A DNA stretch of 64,000 nucleotides from DT-111 sp965263225 (GTDB taxonomy: Bacteria; Bacteroidota; Bacteroidia; Chitinophagales; Saprospiraceae): assembly GCA_965263225.1 (NCBI GenBank), contig CBDHHG010000023.1:1-64000 (forward strand). Direction: 5' to 3'. Of this stretch, positions 49,178 to 58,231 are shown in pieces. How positions within the stretch are numbered: position 1 is the first letter of the stretch; every line of letters starts with the position of its first letter. The notes under the pieces are model-generated. The model searched no databases. It was given only the letters and a program-made list of their open reading frames with translations, and was not told the DNA's origin. Both the position numbers and the translations under genes were made by a program.

Positions 49178-49752
49178 GTAAAAATACTATCCTTTCCCGC
49201 ATTAGGGCCAACAAGCCAGCGGCTCGTGAATTACCTAGCATTCCGGCCTTTCACTTTGAGGCTGCTGATTTGCACGCCGCTTTCACATCCTTAGCTGAGG
49301 CTAATGCTAGCCGTTGCATCAGCTTGACCAGTACAGATGAGATGGTCAATTTCATTCAGATTCAATTTCCTGAAGCGAAGCAGATTGCTTCCACCTTTTC
49401 CTCTTACAAAGGGAATGTTGACCTTCCTACCATCAAGGACCCGAGTGAGCTCAAACTGGTAGATGTAGCCATAATTCCTGCTCAGGTGGGCGTTGCAGAG
49501 AATGCTGCCATTTGGGTAACAGAAGAAGACTGCATTCATAGAGCGCTACCCGTGATCTGTCAACATTTGATTTTGGTTTTAAGTAAAACTCAGTTGGTCG
49601 GTAATTTGCATGAAGCCTATCAAAAGATTCAGATCGACGAGAGTGGATATGGCGTCTTTATTGCCGGACCTAGTAAGACGGCAGATATTGAGCAGTCTCT
49701 GGTGATTGGTGCGCAAGGAGCTAGGAGTTTAACGATTGTATTTATTGACTAA
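49174..49752 (+). CDS. lutC: L-lactate utilisation protein LutC (LUD domain)
   Basis: A 192-residue LUD-domain protein starting at the ATG at 49174, which overlaps the lutB stop in ATGA; the upstream open frame is not used. It shows AIIPAQVGVAENAAIWVTEE and the C-terminal motif VFIAGPSKTADIEQSLVIGAQGARSL, both typical of LutC. It forms the third part of the lactate-oxidising complex. The next gene, a 2-hydroxyacid dehydrogenase, starts 11 bp later, so the operon may extend. Confidence 0.92.
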   Translation: MSKNTILSRIRANKPAARELPSIPAFHFEAADLHAAFTSLAEANASRCISLTSTDEMVNFIQIQFPEAKQIASTFSSYKGNVDLPTIKDPSELKLVDVAIIPAQVGVAENAAIWVTEEDCIHRALPVICQHLILVLSKTQLVGNLHEAYQKIQIDESGYGVFIAGPSKTADIEQSLVIGAQGARSLTIVFID

Positions 49753-49763
49753 TTGAAAGCCTT

Positions 49764-50693
49764 GTGAGTATAGTATTGATCTGCAACAATAAGGATGCAA
49801 AACCTTGGGCGGAAGGTCTAAGGTTAGCCCTCCCTGATACAAGCGTGGAGATTTTCCCGGAGGTAAAAAATAAAGCAAGCATCACCTTTGCCGTCTGTTG
49901 GAAACCTAAACCCGGAGACCTCCAGCAATTCCCGTCATTGAAAGTCGTGCAATCCCTGGGAGCGGGCGTGGAACATATTCTACAAACTACCACCATCGCC
50001 CCTACCCTACGACTATGCCGGATCGTAGACCCTGGCTTGGCCAATGATATGTGGGAATTTACCTTAGCTGCCGTAATGAGTCATTTAAAAAAGCTTCGCC
50101 GGTACCAGCAGCAACAGCAAGATAAAAGCTGGAAGCAACAGAATTATGGCACCATGGCAGCCTCACGCATCGGTATTTTAGGTTTAGGGAAAATCGGGGC
50201 CCTTGTGGCGGAGCGGTTTGCCCAACTCGGTTTTCCGGTCAGTGGCTGGTCAGCTTCCGCCAAGAATATCCCGGGCGTGAATTCCTTCCAAGGAGAAGCA
50301 GAGCTTGCTCTATGCCTTGCTGAATCCGATGTTTTAATCAATATACTCCCGCTGACCGATAGCACTACCGGGATATTGAACAAAGATACCTTGAAGCTAT
50401 TACCTGAAAGAGCCTATGTCATCAACGTGGGCCGGGGAGGGCATTTGGTGGACGAGGACTTGCTCGCACTCCTGGATAATGCTCACCTGGATGGAGCCCT
50501 ACTCGACGTTTTTCATCAAGAACCCTTGCCGAAGGATCATCCATTTTGGACACACCCCAAGCTTAGTATCACGCCCCATATCGCCAGTCTAACCAACAAG
50601 GACACAGCCATGTCGCAGATCATTGAAAACTACCAACGATTACAATCTGGGGACCCCTTGCTTCATGAAGTAATGATTCAAAAAGGATATTAA
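49764..50693 (+). CDS. D-2-hydroxyacid dehydrogenase (GhrA-like)
   Basis: A 309-residue NAD(P)-dependent dehydrogenase starting with GTG at 49764. The coenzyme fold is IGILGLGKIGALVA, the catalytic Arg lies in INVGRGGHLVD, Glu in LLDVFHQEP, and His in SITPHIAS. It is most like glyoxylate/hydroxypyruvate reductase A, which reduces glyoxylate or hydroxypyruvate in the cytoplasm. It lies 11 bp after lutC and may be part of that operon, which would link it to 2-hydroxyacid metabolism. Confidence 0.9.
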   Translation: MSIVLICNNKDAKPWAEGLRLALPDTSVEIFPEVKNKASITFAVCWKPKPGDLQQFPSLKVVQSLGAGVEHILQTTTIAPTLRLCRIVDPGLANDMWEFTLAAVMSHLKKLRRYQQQQQDKSWKQQNYGTMAASRIGILGLGKIGALVAERFAQLGFPVSGWSASAKNIPGVNSFQGEAELALCLAESDVLINILPLTDSTTGILNKDTLKLLPERAYVINVGRGGHLVDEDLLALLDNAHLDGALLDVFHQEPLPKDHPFWTHPKLSITPHIASLTNKDTAMSQIIENYQRLQSGDPLLHEVMIQKGY

Positions 50694-50698
50694 ATCGC

Positions 50699-51481
50699 TT
50701 AAACGCTTTTCTGGGCCACAATAAGAAAAAACTCAGGTAAGCCCTTCATTGGAGAAATCTCCCAGTCTCCCACGTAAGTCCCGTGCTCATCAATTTCTCT
50801 GATCTGACAACCTGCTAGAATCACTGCATTGATAAAATCCCCTATGGTCCAGTGAAATTCGTAGCAAGTATAGACTCCTTTCTCTTGGTACAAGACATCA
50901 TCTCCCATGGAGTACTCGTAAGGTCCGCGATGGTAATAATCATTTTGTACCACTAGCGCATCAGGAACTTTTTTCCAAACTCGGCGAAAAGGGTGATACT
51001 CATCAACTAGAAACCAACCTCCGGATTTCAAAATCCGGGAGGCCTCTTGATAATATCGTTTTAACTCGGATACCCAGACCGCCACGTGTCCGCCGGTATA
51101 AATAAGATCAAATTGGGCGTCTTCTATCGCTGAAAGATTTGTAACATCGGATTGGATAAATTCGATAGATAAACCCAATATCTCAGCCCGTTCCGCAGCA
51201 TATTGCAGTTGTTCAGTCGATATATCAACAGAAGTCACTTCGGCTCCCAGGCCGGCCAGGGCAAAAACAGCTTCATTGTCTCCACTCCCGAGAACGGCGA
51301 CTTTCTTTCCTTCGACATCTGATAGGTATTTCAGTACGGTAGGTGAAAAAACGATGGACGGGTCTTCATGGCATTTTCTCCAGATGCCACGGCTATCCGC
51401 ACACTCCGCCCAACGCTTAGCTGAGGCATCCCAACGCTTTTGGTTGGCGAGATGCATAGTATTCAAAATCTTCGAGGACAT
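50699..51481 (-). CDS. Class I SAM-dependent methyltransferase
   Basis: A 260-residue methyltransferase with motif I VAVLGSGDNEAVFALAGLG (residues 61-79), motif II VDIS near 86-89, and motif IV-like FDLIYTGGHV. The C-terminal part (YEFHWTIGDFINAVILAGCQI) resembles the SnoaL-independent small-molecule methyltransferases of the UbiE/COQ5-like group. Substrate unknown. It converges on the GhrA-like gene with only 5 bp between stops. Confidence 0.88.
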   Translation of the reverse strand: MSSKILNTMHLANQKRWDASAKRWAECADSRGIWRKCHEDPSIVFSPTVLKYLSDVEGKKVAVLGSGDNEAVFALAGLGAEVTSVDISTEQLQYAAERAEILGLSIEFIQSDVTNLSAIEDAQFDLIYTGGHVAVWVSELKRYYQEASRILKSGGWFLVDEYHPFRRVWKKVPDALVVQNDYYHRGPYEYSMGDDVLYQEKGVYTCYEFHWTIGDFINAVILAGCQIREIDEHGTYVGDWEISPMKGLPEFFLIVAQKSV

Positions 51482-51574
51482 AACAGTAGAGGTGTTAGTG
51501 GGTGAAAAGTTAACGCAACATATAAGCGAGAATTACTAGAGAAAGTTCCTCCTCGACCTCAGCGGGTGAGTGGA

Positions 51575-51784
51575 CTACTGCAAGGCCTCCTCTTTCTTCA
51601 AAGTCCGCATATACTCCACCAGGTCTACCAACTCTTGTTTGCTCATCACACTTTGTAGATTCGGTGTCATTAAGGAAGCCTCCATGGGTTCTAGTTTATC
51701 CATCTGGCTTCGCTCAATCAATTGATCTACGCCACCCATCATCCGCAAATATATTTCATCTTCTGTATAGCTTGTTATTCATCT
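51575..51784 (-). pseudogene. Remnant of a heme-binding/cytochrome c domain protein (C-terminal 67 codons)
   Basis: A reading frame without a start, bounded upstream by a stop near 51786, encodes the typical end of a membrane-bound heme-binding protein of the planctomycete/Bacteroidota type: GGVDQLIERSQMDKLEPM, EASLMTPNLQSVMSKQEL, VDLVEYMRTLKK. The CxxCH site and the rest of the gene are missing. Upstream DNA is sialate esterase after about 80 bp. So this is a leftover of a deleted gene, or a misjoined end. It is too short for the usual ORF cutoff and has no ATG at the edge. Confidence 0.7.
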
Positions 51785-51864
51785 TGTTGGTATTTCAGTT
51801 CTGTTCTAAGTCTGGTCTCGCCAGTTCTGTAGGAAGGACTAGCTAACTATTTTAAGCATTCGAA

Positions 51865-53814
51865 CTACTCCGGCCAACTATCCGTACGGAATGGAGTAGC
51901 CGGCAATCCCTCCTTATTATATAGATTCGCATCATCGGGATTATTGGCCCAAGCATAACGAACTGCTTTAGGATCGCTCACTTTATCGCTCCAAACCATT
52001 ATTTGATTGCCTCGAATCTGCGCTTTAGCCCAAACAAACTTCTGGTCAGCCCCGGCAATGGTAAAACCTTTCAGGTATCCATATTTATCTTTGGCCACCA
52101 AACCAGTCCCTATATGTTCAAAAGACAAGACGATGGATGCTCCGTCTTTCTTCATTTCTTTGTACATGGGCCCTGAATAAACAATATCCTTTTCTCCATA
52201 AGCTATTCGGCGAGCTGCGAGCGAAAGCCGAAGTCCAACGTCCTGTTTGTTGCGCGGATGTATATCATTTGCTTCTCCAATATCAATGATCACAGCTTGG
52301 GCCGTATTAGGCAGCTCCAGTGCGGCTGTTTGCGACTCTCTCAGCAAGGCCCAATTACTGGGCATGGGCTCAGGCACTGGCTGCATGAAGTTGGCCAGTT
52401 GGACGTATAAGAACGGAAAGTCTCCCACATTCCACCGTTTCCGCCAATCCTGGATCATATTGGCAAATTGTTCCCGGTAGACATAAGCTCCTGTCTGGTT
52501 GGCATTAGATTCGCCTTGGTACCACAGTGCTCCTTTTATCGGCAACTTCAGCAGCGGATGAATCATGATATTGTACAAAATAGTTGGAGTATGATTGACC
52601 TGGAAACCGGCGCCAGCATTAAACTTTGCTTCGCCGATGTTCATGGCCCATGAACCAACCAAACTGCGTTTCCCATTTATCGTCTTCAGGTACAACAACT
52701 CATCCGCTCCATAAATACCGCCACCACCACCAGTATCTTCCACTCGCACAGCGATTAAGTTAGCACCTGCCTTTAGCTGCTCAGGAGCCACTTTATAAAC
52801 CCTAGGCTTGGCATATGCCCCCACATTACTCCCAATTTCTTGCCCGTTGACATAGGTCCAATCTGAGTCGTCAATTTTACCTAAACCCAATTCAATCCCC
52901 GCAGCGGCCTCCTCTTCCGATAACTCAATGGTTTTGCGAAACCAAAGTATTCCATCGACGCCTTCATAACCCGCCTCTTCCCAGAGACCAGGCACCTCCA
53001 ACTGCACCCATTGACGGTCGTTACACTCCTGTGTATGCCAGCCCATTTCCACTCCCTGATCCTTATTTGCCAATTTGCCATGCTTTGCCTCCAGCTCCTT
53101 CAGCTTCATCTTGTTCTTTTCCTTAGCAGCCTGTTGTAACGAATCTAAGTTAGGCAAGGCATAGCCAGCCAGGGCCTGCGGGTGCATCCAGGGCTCTACC
53201 CGGCTTCCTCCCCAGGAAGTATTGATCAGTCCAATGGGCACATCCACATGTTTCCGTAGCTCGCGAGCGAAGTAATACCCAACCGCCGTAAAATTACCCA
53301 CCTTCTCTTTGCTAACTACGGCCCACTGCCCTCCGGCTAAAGTATCTTGAGGTGTACTGGCCCAGGAGTGCGGCACCTTGAAATGACGAATCTGGTCATC
53401 ACTGGCCCGAGCGATTTCCATTTCCGCATCATTTGAATTAGATACCGTCCATTCCATATTACTTTGACCAGAACACACCCAGAGATCTCCAATCAGGATG
53501 TCGCTCACCATGACTGCCTCTCTTCTACTGCTTATGCGCATTAGATGAGGGCCTCCAGCCTCCATCGCCGGGAGCGTGTAGGACCAATTTCCTTGCTTAT
53601 CAGGACGAGTCGTATAGGTTCTGCCATTGAAGGTGATGCTGATTCGCTTGCGCTTAGAAGAGCTGCCCCATACCGTGATGGGTTGGTTGCGCTGAAGCAC
53701 CATGTGGTCTTGAAAAACTTTGGCCAATCGCAATTGACCTGAACTAATAGAGGGTAATCCCAAGGTCAGAAGAGACAGGGTAACTAGCTTAGCTAGACAC
53801 TTGAGGGGTAACAT
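51865..53814 (-). CDS. Sialate O-acetylesterase family protein
   Basis: A 649-residue exported protein (signal peptide to about SSGQ). SASA-type SGNH hydrolase: nucleophile Ser in VCSGQSNMEWT, LINTSWGGSRVEPW, a lectin-like insert with RKTIELSEEEAAAGIEL, and the second catalytic block with GALWYQGESNAN. The catalytic Asp/His may be in DIGEANDIHPRNKQDVG. It removes O-acetyl groups from sialic or other sugars outside the cytoplasm. The length and domain order are family-typical. It is not part of an evident operon. Confidence 0.93.
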   Translation of the reverse strand: MLPLKCLAKLVTLSLLTLGLPSISSGQLRLAKVFQDHMVLQRNQPITVWGSSSKRKRISITFNGRTYTTRPDKQGNWSYTLPAMEAGGPHLMRISSRREAVMVSDILIGDLWVCSGQSNMEWTVSNSNDAEMEIARASDDQIRHFKVPHSWASTPQDTLAGGQWAVVSKEKVGNFTAVGYYFARELRKHVDVPIGLINTSWGGSRVEPWMHPQALAGYALPNLDSLQQAAKEKNKMKLKELEAKHGKLANKDQGVEMGWHTQECNDRQWVQLEVPGLWEEAGYEGVDGILWFRKTIELSEEEAAAGIELGLGKIDDSDWTYVNGQEIGSNVGAYAKPRVYKVAPEQLKAGANLIAVRVEDTGGGGGIYGADELLYLKTINGKRSLVGSWAMNIGEAKFNAGAGFQVNHTPTILYNIMIHPLLKLPIKGALWYQGESNANQTGAYVYREQFANMIQDWRKRWNVGDFPFLYVQLANFMQPVPEPMPSNWALLRESQTAALELPNTAQAVIIDIGEANDIHPRNKQDVGLRLSLAARRIAYGEKDIVYSGPMYKEMKKDGASIVLSFEHIGTGLVAKDKYGYLKGFTIAGADQKFVWAKAQIRGNQIMVWSDKVSDPKAVRYAWANNPDDANLYNKEGLPATPFRTDSWPE

Positions 53815-54219
53815 ATAGTATGTTTTGGTTGATCTGTTCTGTTTTCTCTTTGGCTGATAATTCTCAACTAGTCCTTATAAATTATAAAGTCCAGTACTAG
53901 GGGGATACAGCACATTTCTCTACACACAATATGTTCAATGGACGTTTTCTCTGATCCAAGATAGGTCTTTCTCTTCTTTTTTGAGGATCTTCCTTTGCTT
54001 TTTCTTCAACAAGCGAGAAAAACACTATGTGCTAGGTTCTTCAAAAAGATATTCCGAATTACCCAAAAAAACAGTAATTAAAACCGAATTAACAAATAAA
54101 TTCAATTTTTTATTCCAATCTCACTTGATTAAGCAAAGAATAATTTGCTTGTGACCACAAAAAGAAGTATTATTAAGTAGATCCCTATGTAATCGTTTAC
54201 TTCATAAAAATAACAATCC
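53815..54219. other. 405-bp intergenic region
   Basis: No gene was found between the divergent sialate esterase and CBS genes. AT-rich. A 7-bp inverted repeat (54131-54137 with 54144-54150, six-base spacer) lies about 70 bp before the CBS start; a regulator site is possible but unproven. Confidence 0.5.
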
Positions 54220-54708
54220 ATGACTACTTATCCGTCCGTAACCAAGTACATGGCTACACGTCTGATTACCTTTACGCCAGAAACAGATATCCGGGAAGCC
54301 ATGGATATTCTGATCAAAAAGAAGATAACTGGAGCACCAGTATTAGATAGCAACAAACAGTTGGTGGGGATGTTATCGGAAGTAGACTGCCTAAAGACCT
54401 TATTGGAAGGGCCTTATAATAAAGAGCCTTCGCAAAAAGGAACCGTACAGGACTTTATGTCAAAGTCAGTTAAAACCATCAATGCTAGCAAGAATATTCT
54501 AGATGCGGCCTATGAATTTGTGCATGCGGGCTATAAGCGACTTCCGGTTCTCGAAAATGGTAAGTTGATTGGTCAGATTAGTAGAAGTGATATCCTCAGG
54601 GCTATCCAGGCCATTAGGCCGACTATTAAACACATTCCAGACTCTTGGAAGAATCGCCCGCCCTCCATGGCCGATCATAAGAAGTCTAGACACACTGCCA
54701 ATAACTAG
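54220..54708 (+). CDS. CBS-domain pair protein
   Basis: A 162-residue protein made of two CBS domains (about 10-65: ITGAPVLDSNKQLVGMLSEVDCL; about 85-140: YKRLPVLENGKLIGQISRSDIL). Together they form one Bateman module that binds AMP, ATP or a similar nucleotide. There is no catalytic domain, so it probably senses energy charge and regulates a partner. It is cytoplasmic and closed by a terminator at 54731-54777. Confidence 0.9.
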   Translation: MTTYPSVTKYMATRLITFTPETDIREAMDILIKKKITGAPVLDSNKQLVGMLSEVDCLKTLLEGPYNKEPSQKGTVQDFMSKSVKTINASKNILDAAYEFVHAGYKRLPVLENGKLIGQISRSDILRAIQAIRPTIKHIPDSWKNRPPSMADHKKSRHTANN

Positions 54709-54730
54709 GCAAACAAATCTTTAGCGACGT

Positions 54731-54777
54731 AAAAGGGGATATTCAGGGTTTTCTAATCCAGGATATCCTCTTTTTTT
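54731..54777 (+). terminator. Rho-independent terminator of the CBS gene
   Basis: A partly imperfect inverted repeat (AAAAGGGGATAT with ATATCCTC) followed by seven T (54771-54777), just after the CBS stop. The stem needs G-U pairs but is strong enough. Confidence 0.7.
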
Positions 54778-54849
54778 GGGCAATTTCATCCTTTCCTTGC
54801 TTTCCTTTCCCGTTCAGCTCCATTTTTTTCCCGTTCGGCAAGTAGAAAT

Positions 54850-54880
54850 TTCATCATAGGCAGGCTTGCTCTACATTTGA
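54850..54880 (+). promoter_or_regulatory. Candidate Bacteroidota-type promoter of the cytochrome operon
   Basis: A TTTC at 54850-54853 and, 19 bases later, TACATTTG at 54873-54880, matching the -33/-7 pattern (TTTG-N19-TAnnTTTG) with one mismatch in the first box. The start codon at 54919 lies about 38 bp beyond. Confidence 0.45.
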
Positions 54881-54918
54881 AGTGTCAAAACAATTACTCA
54901 CAACCAAATCGAGCTTTG

Positions 54919-55314
54919 ATGTTTCAGCCAAACCACTTACCCCAATTTTCCTTCAGCAGATATTTAGTCCTTTTTGCGACCCTTGCGCTGTTGCAAGCTT
55001 GTGCGTACAATAGTGAGGAAGATCTATACCCAGGTGGAGATGTTTGTGATACCAGCGACGTGAGCTACAATCAAGATGTTTTGCCCATTTTAGTTAATAA
55101 TTGCTACGTCTGCCATGACAATACCAATCGGCAAGGAGGCATCATACTAGAAGGATATGATCAACTAACAATACATGTGAACAGTGGCCGATTAATAGGA
55201 GCCATCCGCAGAGAATCGGGTTTCTCTCCTATGCCACAAGGTTCGCCCGCACTACCGGACTGCCAAATCGAAACAATAGCCCAGTGGATAAGCGATGGGG
55301 CTCCCGAAAACTAA
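54919..55314 (+). CDS. c-type cytochrome lipoprotein, small
   Basis: A 131-residue protein from the ATG at 54919; the upstream TTG frame is not needed. Lipoprotein signal with LLQAC (Cys28). The heme-binding motif is CYVCH (Cys62, Cys65, His66), and the Met ligand may be in GFSPMPQG. The domain (SYNQDVLPILVNNCYVCH; LPDCQIETIAQWISDGAPEN) is typical of Bacteroidota DUF1549-like or planctomycete-type cytochrome domains. It likely carries electrons at the membrane surface. First gene of a four-gene run with OB-fold, YceI and DUF5777 proteins. Confidence 0.85.
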   Translation: MFQPNHLPQFSFSRYLVLFATLALLQACAYNSEEDLYPGGDVCDTSDVSYNQDVLPILVNNCYVCHDNTNRQGGIILEGYDQLTIHVNSGRLIGAIRRESGFSPMPQGSPALPDCQIETIAQWISDGAPEN

Positions 55315-55357
55315 GTACTCTCCAATTCTAGTACGAAAAACTTAAAAACTCAAAACC

Positions 55358-55771
55358 ATGAAAAAGTACCTCAAATACATCATTGGACTGGTCATCATTG
55401 GCTTCGGTAGTGGGGCATACATGTACTATAAGCCTCATCAGAATATCAAATCCAGTAAAGCAGATGTGAGCCTTAGCGCAGTGGAAGTATTTCAGGCTTT
55501 CGAGTCAAATGAAACAGCAGCTAATGAGGAGTATTTAGACAAGATTGTGGCCGTGAGTGGTACCGTCAAGGATGTAAGTAAAAACGAAGAAGGAATCGTT
55601 AGCGTCACCTTAGATGCTGGACAAGATATGTTTGGCGTCATTTGCCAACTGGACCAACTTACGCAACACCCAAGAGAAGATTTCCCAATTGGAGAAACGG
55701 TAAGTTTTAAAGGCCTCTGCACCGGCATGCTAATGGATGTCGTACTAGTACGCTGCGTTGAAACGAATTGA
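55358..55771 (+). CDS. OB-fold tRNA_anti-like protein
   Basis: A 137-residue protein with an N-terminal membrane anchor (residues 5-27) and then an OB-fold-like domain (LDKIVAVSGTVKDVSKNEEGIVSVTLDAG; PIGETVSFKGLCTGMLMDVVL). It matches the tRNA_anti-like/OB-fold lipoprotein group, whose function is unknown. It lies 43 bp after the cytochrome and 55 bp before YceI on the same strand. Confidence 0.85.
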   Translation: MKKYLKYIIGLVIIGFGSGAYMYYKPHQNIKSSKADVSLSAVEVFQAFESNETAANEEYLDKIVAVSGTVKDVSKNEEGIVSVTLDAGQDMFGVICQLDQLTQHPREDFPIGETVSFKGLCTGMLMDVVLVRCVETN

Positions 55772-55826
55772 TAAATCACCAAAAAATCACCTTCTCTGTC
55801 CTTGACAGGGAACTAAAATTTAACAA

Positions 55827-56384
55827 ATGAAACAATTTCTTTTAGGTCTTTGCTTATTCATGACATTTGGTCTATCACAAGCTGAAGCGCAAAAGTATTT
55901 CACCCGAGAAGGTAAAATTTCCTTCTACTCGGATACCCCAATCGAGAAAATTGAAGCTCACAACCAGAAGGCTACTTGTATTCTAGATACCGAAAGTGGA
56001 AAAATGGAATTCGCCGTATTGGTAAAAGCCTTTCAGTTTGAAAAAGCCTTGATGCAAGAGCACTTCAATGAAAACTACATGGAAAGTGGTACTTACCCAA
56101 AGTCTGTTTTTAAAGGACAGATTGCCAATGCTGCTGATGTAGATTTCACCAAAGATGGCACTTATGATGTCACCGTGGAAGGAGAACTAACAATTCACGG
56201 CATAGCTCAAACCGTCAGCACTCCCGGTCAAATTACCATAGCAGGTGAAAAGATTAGCGCTAGTGCAAAATTTGAAACAAAGCCTGAAGATCACGGCATC
56301 AAGATTCCATCTGTGGTACGCAAGAACATCGCGGAGATTGTTCAGATCGATGTGAACGTAGCCCTAGAACCATTCAAACGATAA
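55827..56384 (+). CDS. YceI-family protein
   Basis: A 185-residue exported protein (signal peptide to AEAQ). YceI lipocalin-like domain: KISFYSDTPIEKIEAHNQ, GTYPKSVFKGQI, GELTIHGIAQTV and FETKPEDHGIKIPSVVRKNIAEIVQI. YceI proteins bind isoprenoid quinone-like lipids in the periplasm. The cytochrome neighbour suggests a role in electron transfer or quinone handling. Fully typical in length. Confidence 0.93.
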   Translation: MKQFLLGLCLFMTFGLSQAEAQKYFTREGKISFYSDTPIEKIEAHNQKATCILDTESGKMEFAVLVKAFQFEKALMQEHFNENYMESGTYPKSVFKGQIANAADVDFTKDGTYDVTVEGELTIHGIAQTVSTPGQITIAGEKISASAKFETKPEDHGIKIPSVVRKNIAEIVQIDVNVALEPFKR

Positions 56385-56502
56385 ATCGCCTAAGAATACC
56401 AGAATTAACTGTACTTGCTAGAAGGAGGGCTATCCTCTTCCAAGAACCGATCTAGTCTTTGCTCTAGCAAGTCAGTTGTTCACCCTAATAAGTCTAAAAC
56501 GT

Positions 56503-57396
56503 ATGAAAAAGATACTTTTTACCCTATTTGGCCTAAGCTTCTTCGCACTTCCGCTCATGGCTCAAGAAGACGATCTTCTTTCCTTGTTGGATGATGGTGA
56601 AGACGAAACTACAGAATACGTTACCGCCAGTTTCAAAGCCAATCGAGTGATTAATTTACACTCCCTGGAAAATACCTCAGCAGGCGTACTTGACATTAAG
56701 ATCGGGCACCGCTTTGGCACGTTGAATGGTGGTTTCTACGAATTGTTTGGATTGGATCAGGCTTCCATCCGAATTGGAGGAGACTATGGCATCACCGATC
56801 AGCTAATGATCGGATTGGGTCGGAGTAGCTTTGAAAAGACTTATGATGGATTTATCAAGTATAAATTCTTGCGGCAAAGTAAGGGGAAACGCAATATGCC
56901 CATTTCGGCAGCCTTCCTAGCTACCACCGCTATTCAGACCCTGCGTTGGCAAAATCCAGATCGAGATAATCTATTCTCATCTCGACTGTATCATACCTTC
57001 CAGCTCATCGCCGGAAGCAAGATTAACGAACAAATTTCTCTACAACTTTCTCCAACCATGGTTCATAGGAACCTAGTGCTTACAAATGAAGAGGAAAACG
57101 ATGTCTATGCCCTAGGTGTGGCAGGTAGAATTAAGCTTACAAAACGTGTGACGCTCAATGCGGAATACATCTACGTGCTACCTGATCAGCTAGCCCCGGA
57201 ATTTCAGAATTCGTTTTCGATTGGATTTGACATAGAGACGGGCGGACACGTTTTCCAACTTCATTTCACTAATTCGACTTCAATGATTGAAAAAGGATAT
57301 ATCGCTGAAACTGTTGGTAACTGGGGAGACGGCGGCATCCATTTTGGATTCAATGTCTCCCGAGTCTTTACCCTGGAGAAGCCAAAGATTAAGTAG
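56503..57396 (+). CDS. DUF5777 family beta-barrel protein
   Basis: A 297-residue exported protein from the ATG at 56503; the upstream frame starts at TTG and is not needed. Signal peptide to MAQ, acidic linker (LLDDGEDETTE), then beta strands (FKANRVINLHSLE; FGTLNGGFYELFGLDQASIRIGGDYGI; GFDIETGGHVFQLHFTNSTSM). The fold is a likely outer-membrane beta-barrel, with no known activity. In other Bacteroidota it is found next to YceI and cytochrome genes, as here. It ends 50 bp before a terminator at 57449-57480. Confidence 0.88.
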   Translation: MKKILFTLFGLSFFALPLMAQEDDLLSLLDDGEDETTEYVTASFKANRVINLHSLENTSAGVLDIKIGHRFGTLNGGFYELFGLDQASIRIGGDYGITDQLMIGLGRSSFEKTYDGFIKYKFLRQSKGKRNMPISAAFLATTAIQTLRWQNPDRDNLFSSRLYHTFQLIAGSKINEQISLQLSPTMVHRNLVLTNEEENDVYALGVAGRIKLTKRVTLNAEYIYVLPDQLAPEFQNSFSIGFDIETGGHVFQLHFTNSTSMIEKGYIAETVGNWGDGGIHFGFNVSRVFTLEKPKIK

Positions 57397-57448
57397 TTAC
57401 CGAGATGTTGGGACTGGTAAAAGTATCAATTCCAACAGAGCTTTAAAT

Positions 57449-57480
57449 GGCCATTCCCTTGGCAGGGGGTGGCCTTTTTT
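57449..57480 (+). terminator. Rho-independent terminator of the cytochrome-YceI-DUF5777 operon
   Basis: A GGCCA...TGGCC stem with an inner CCC/GGGG pairing (57449-57474) followed by six T. It lies between the DUF5777 gene and the convergent LytTR regulator. Confidence 0.8.
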
Positions 57481-57494
57481 AGGTATATACCAGC

Positions 57495-58226
57495 TTATTG
57501 CAGCAATAGTCGCATAATCTCCTCCTTGAAGTGCGTCCCGATGGGAATTTTTTGTCCATCGATCAAGAGCATATTACCTTCAATTGATTCCACCTTATCT
57601 AGGGATATGATGTATGATTTATGAGATCGAACGAAATCGCTGGCAGGCAAGTCTTGTTCGAGTTGTTTTAAAGAATTGAGAGAAAGTACTTTTTTATCTT
57701 TAGTTTGGAAAGCCACATATTCTCGCATGCCTTGAATGTATAGGATATCATCGTATCGAATTCGGAAGATCTTATGCTCCGATCGGACCATGATATAATC
57801 TTTTTCTTTCTCCTGTGGAATCGACCTTGGCCATGACGACTCATGAACACCATTTCTGATCCGCAGCAGTTCCGAAGCCTTGTTCACTCCCTGCACAAAC
57901 CTTTCAAAACTAAATGGTTTCAATAGGTAATCCACCGCATCCAGGCTAAACCCCTCTAGGGCAAAATCTGGATACGCTGTAGTAAAGATTACGATCGGTC
58001 TATAAGGCAATGTTTTTAAGAACTCGATTCCCGTTAATTCCGGCATTTGAATGTCCAGTAGTAGCAAGTCTATTCGCTCGCGTTGTAAGTAGACTAAAGC
58101 TTCCAGCGGGTTCTTGCATTCTCCAACTACCTCCATATGTGGCAAACGTTCAGCATAGGTCAGCAAAAGCTTCCTGGCTAATTCTTCATCATCGACGATC
58201 AAGCAGCGAATGACACTTCTCAACAT
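57495..58226 (-). CDS. LytTR-family response regulator
   Basis: A 243-residue regulator: receiver domain (residues 5-120) with phospho-acceptor Asp58 in LLLDIQMP and acidic VDDEE at 11-15, then LytTR DNA-binding domain (about 145-243: HKIFRIRYDDILYIQG; FVRSHKSYIISLDKVE). The gene follows the kinase gene after 5 bp, so this is a two-component pair. Targets of LytTR regulators in this phylum are often outer-membrane or export genes; the TonB receptor on the other strand is a reasonable but untested target. Confidence 0.93.
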   Translation of the reverse strand: MLRSVIRCLIVDDEELARKLLLTYAERLPHMEVVGECKNPLEALVYLQRERIDLLLLDIQMPELTGIEFLKTLPYRPIVIFTTAYPDFALEGFSLDAVDYLLKPFSFERFVQGVNKASELLRIRNGVHESSWPRSIPQEKEKDYIMVRSEHKIFRIRYDDILYIQGMREYVAFQTKDKKVLSLNSLKQLEQDLPASDFVRSHKSYIISLDKVESIEGNMLLIDGQKIPIGTHFKEEIMRLLLQ

Positions 58227-58231
58227 AAGGT

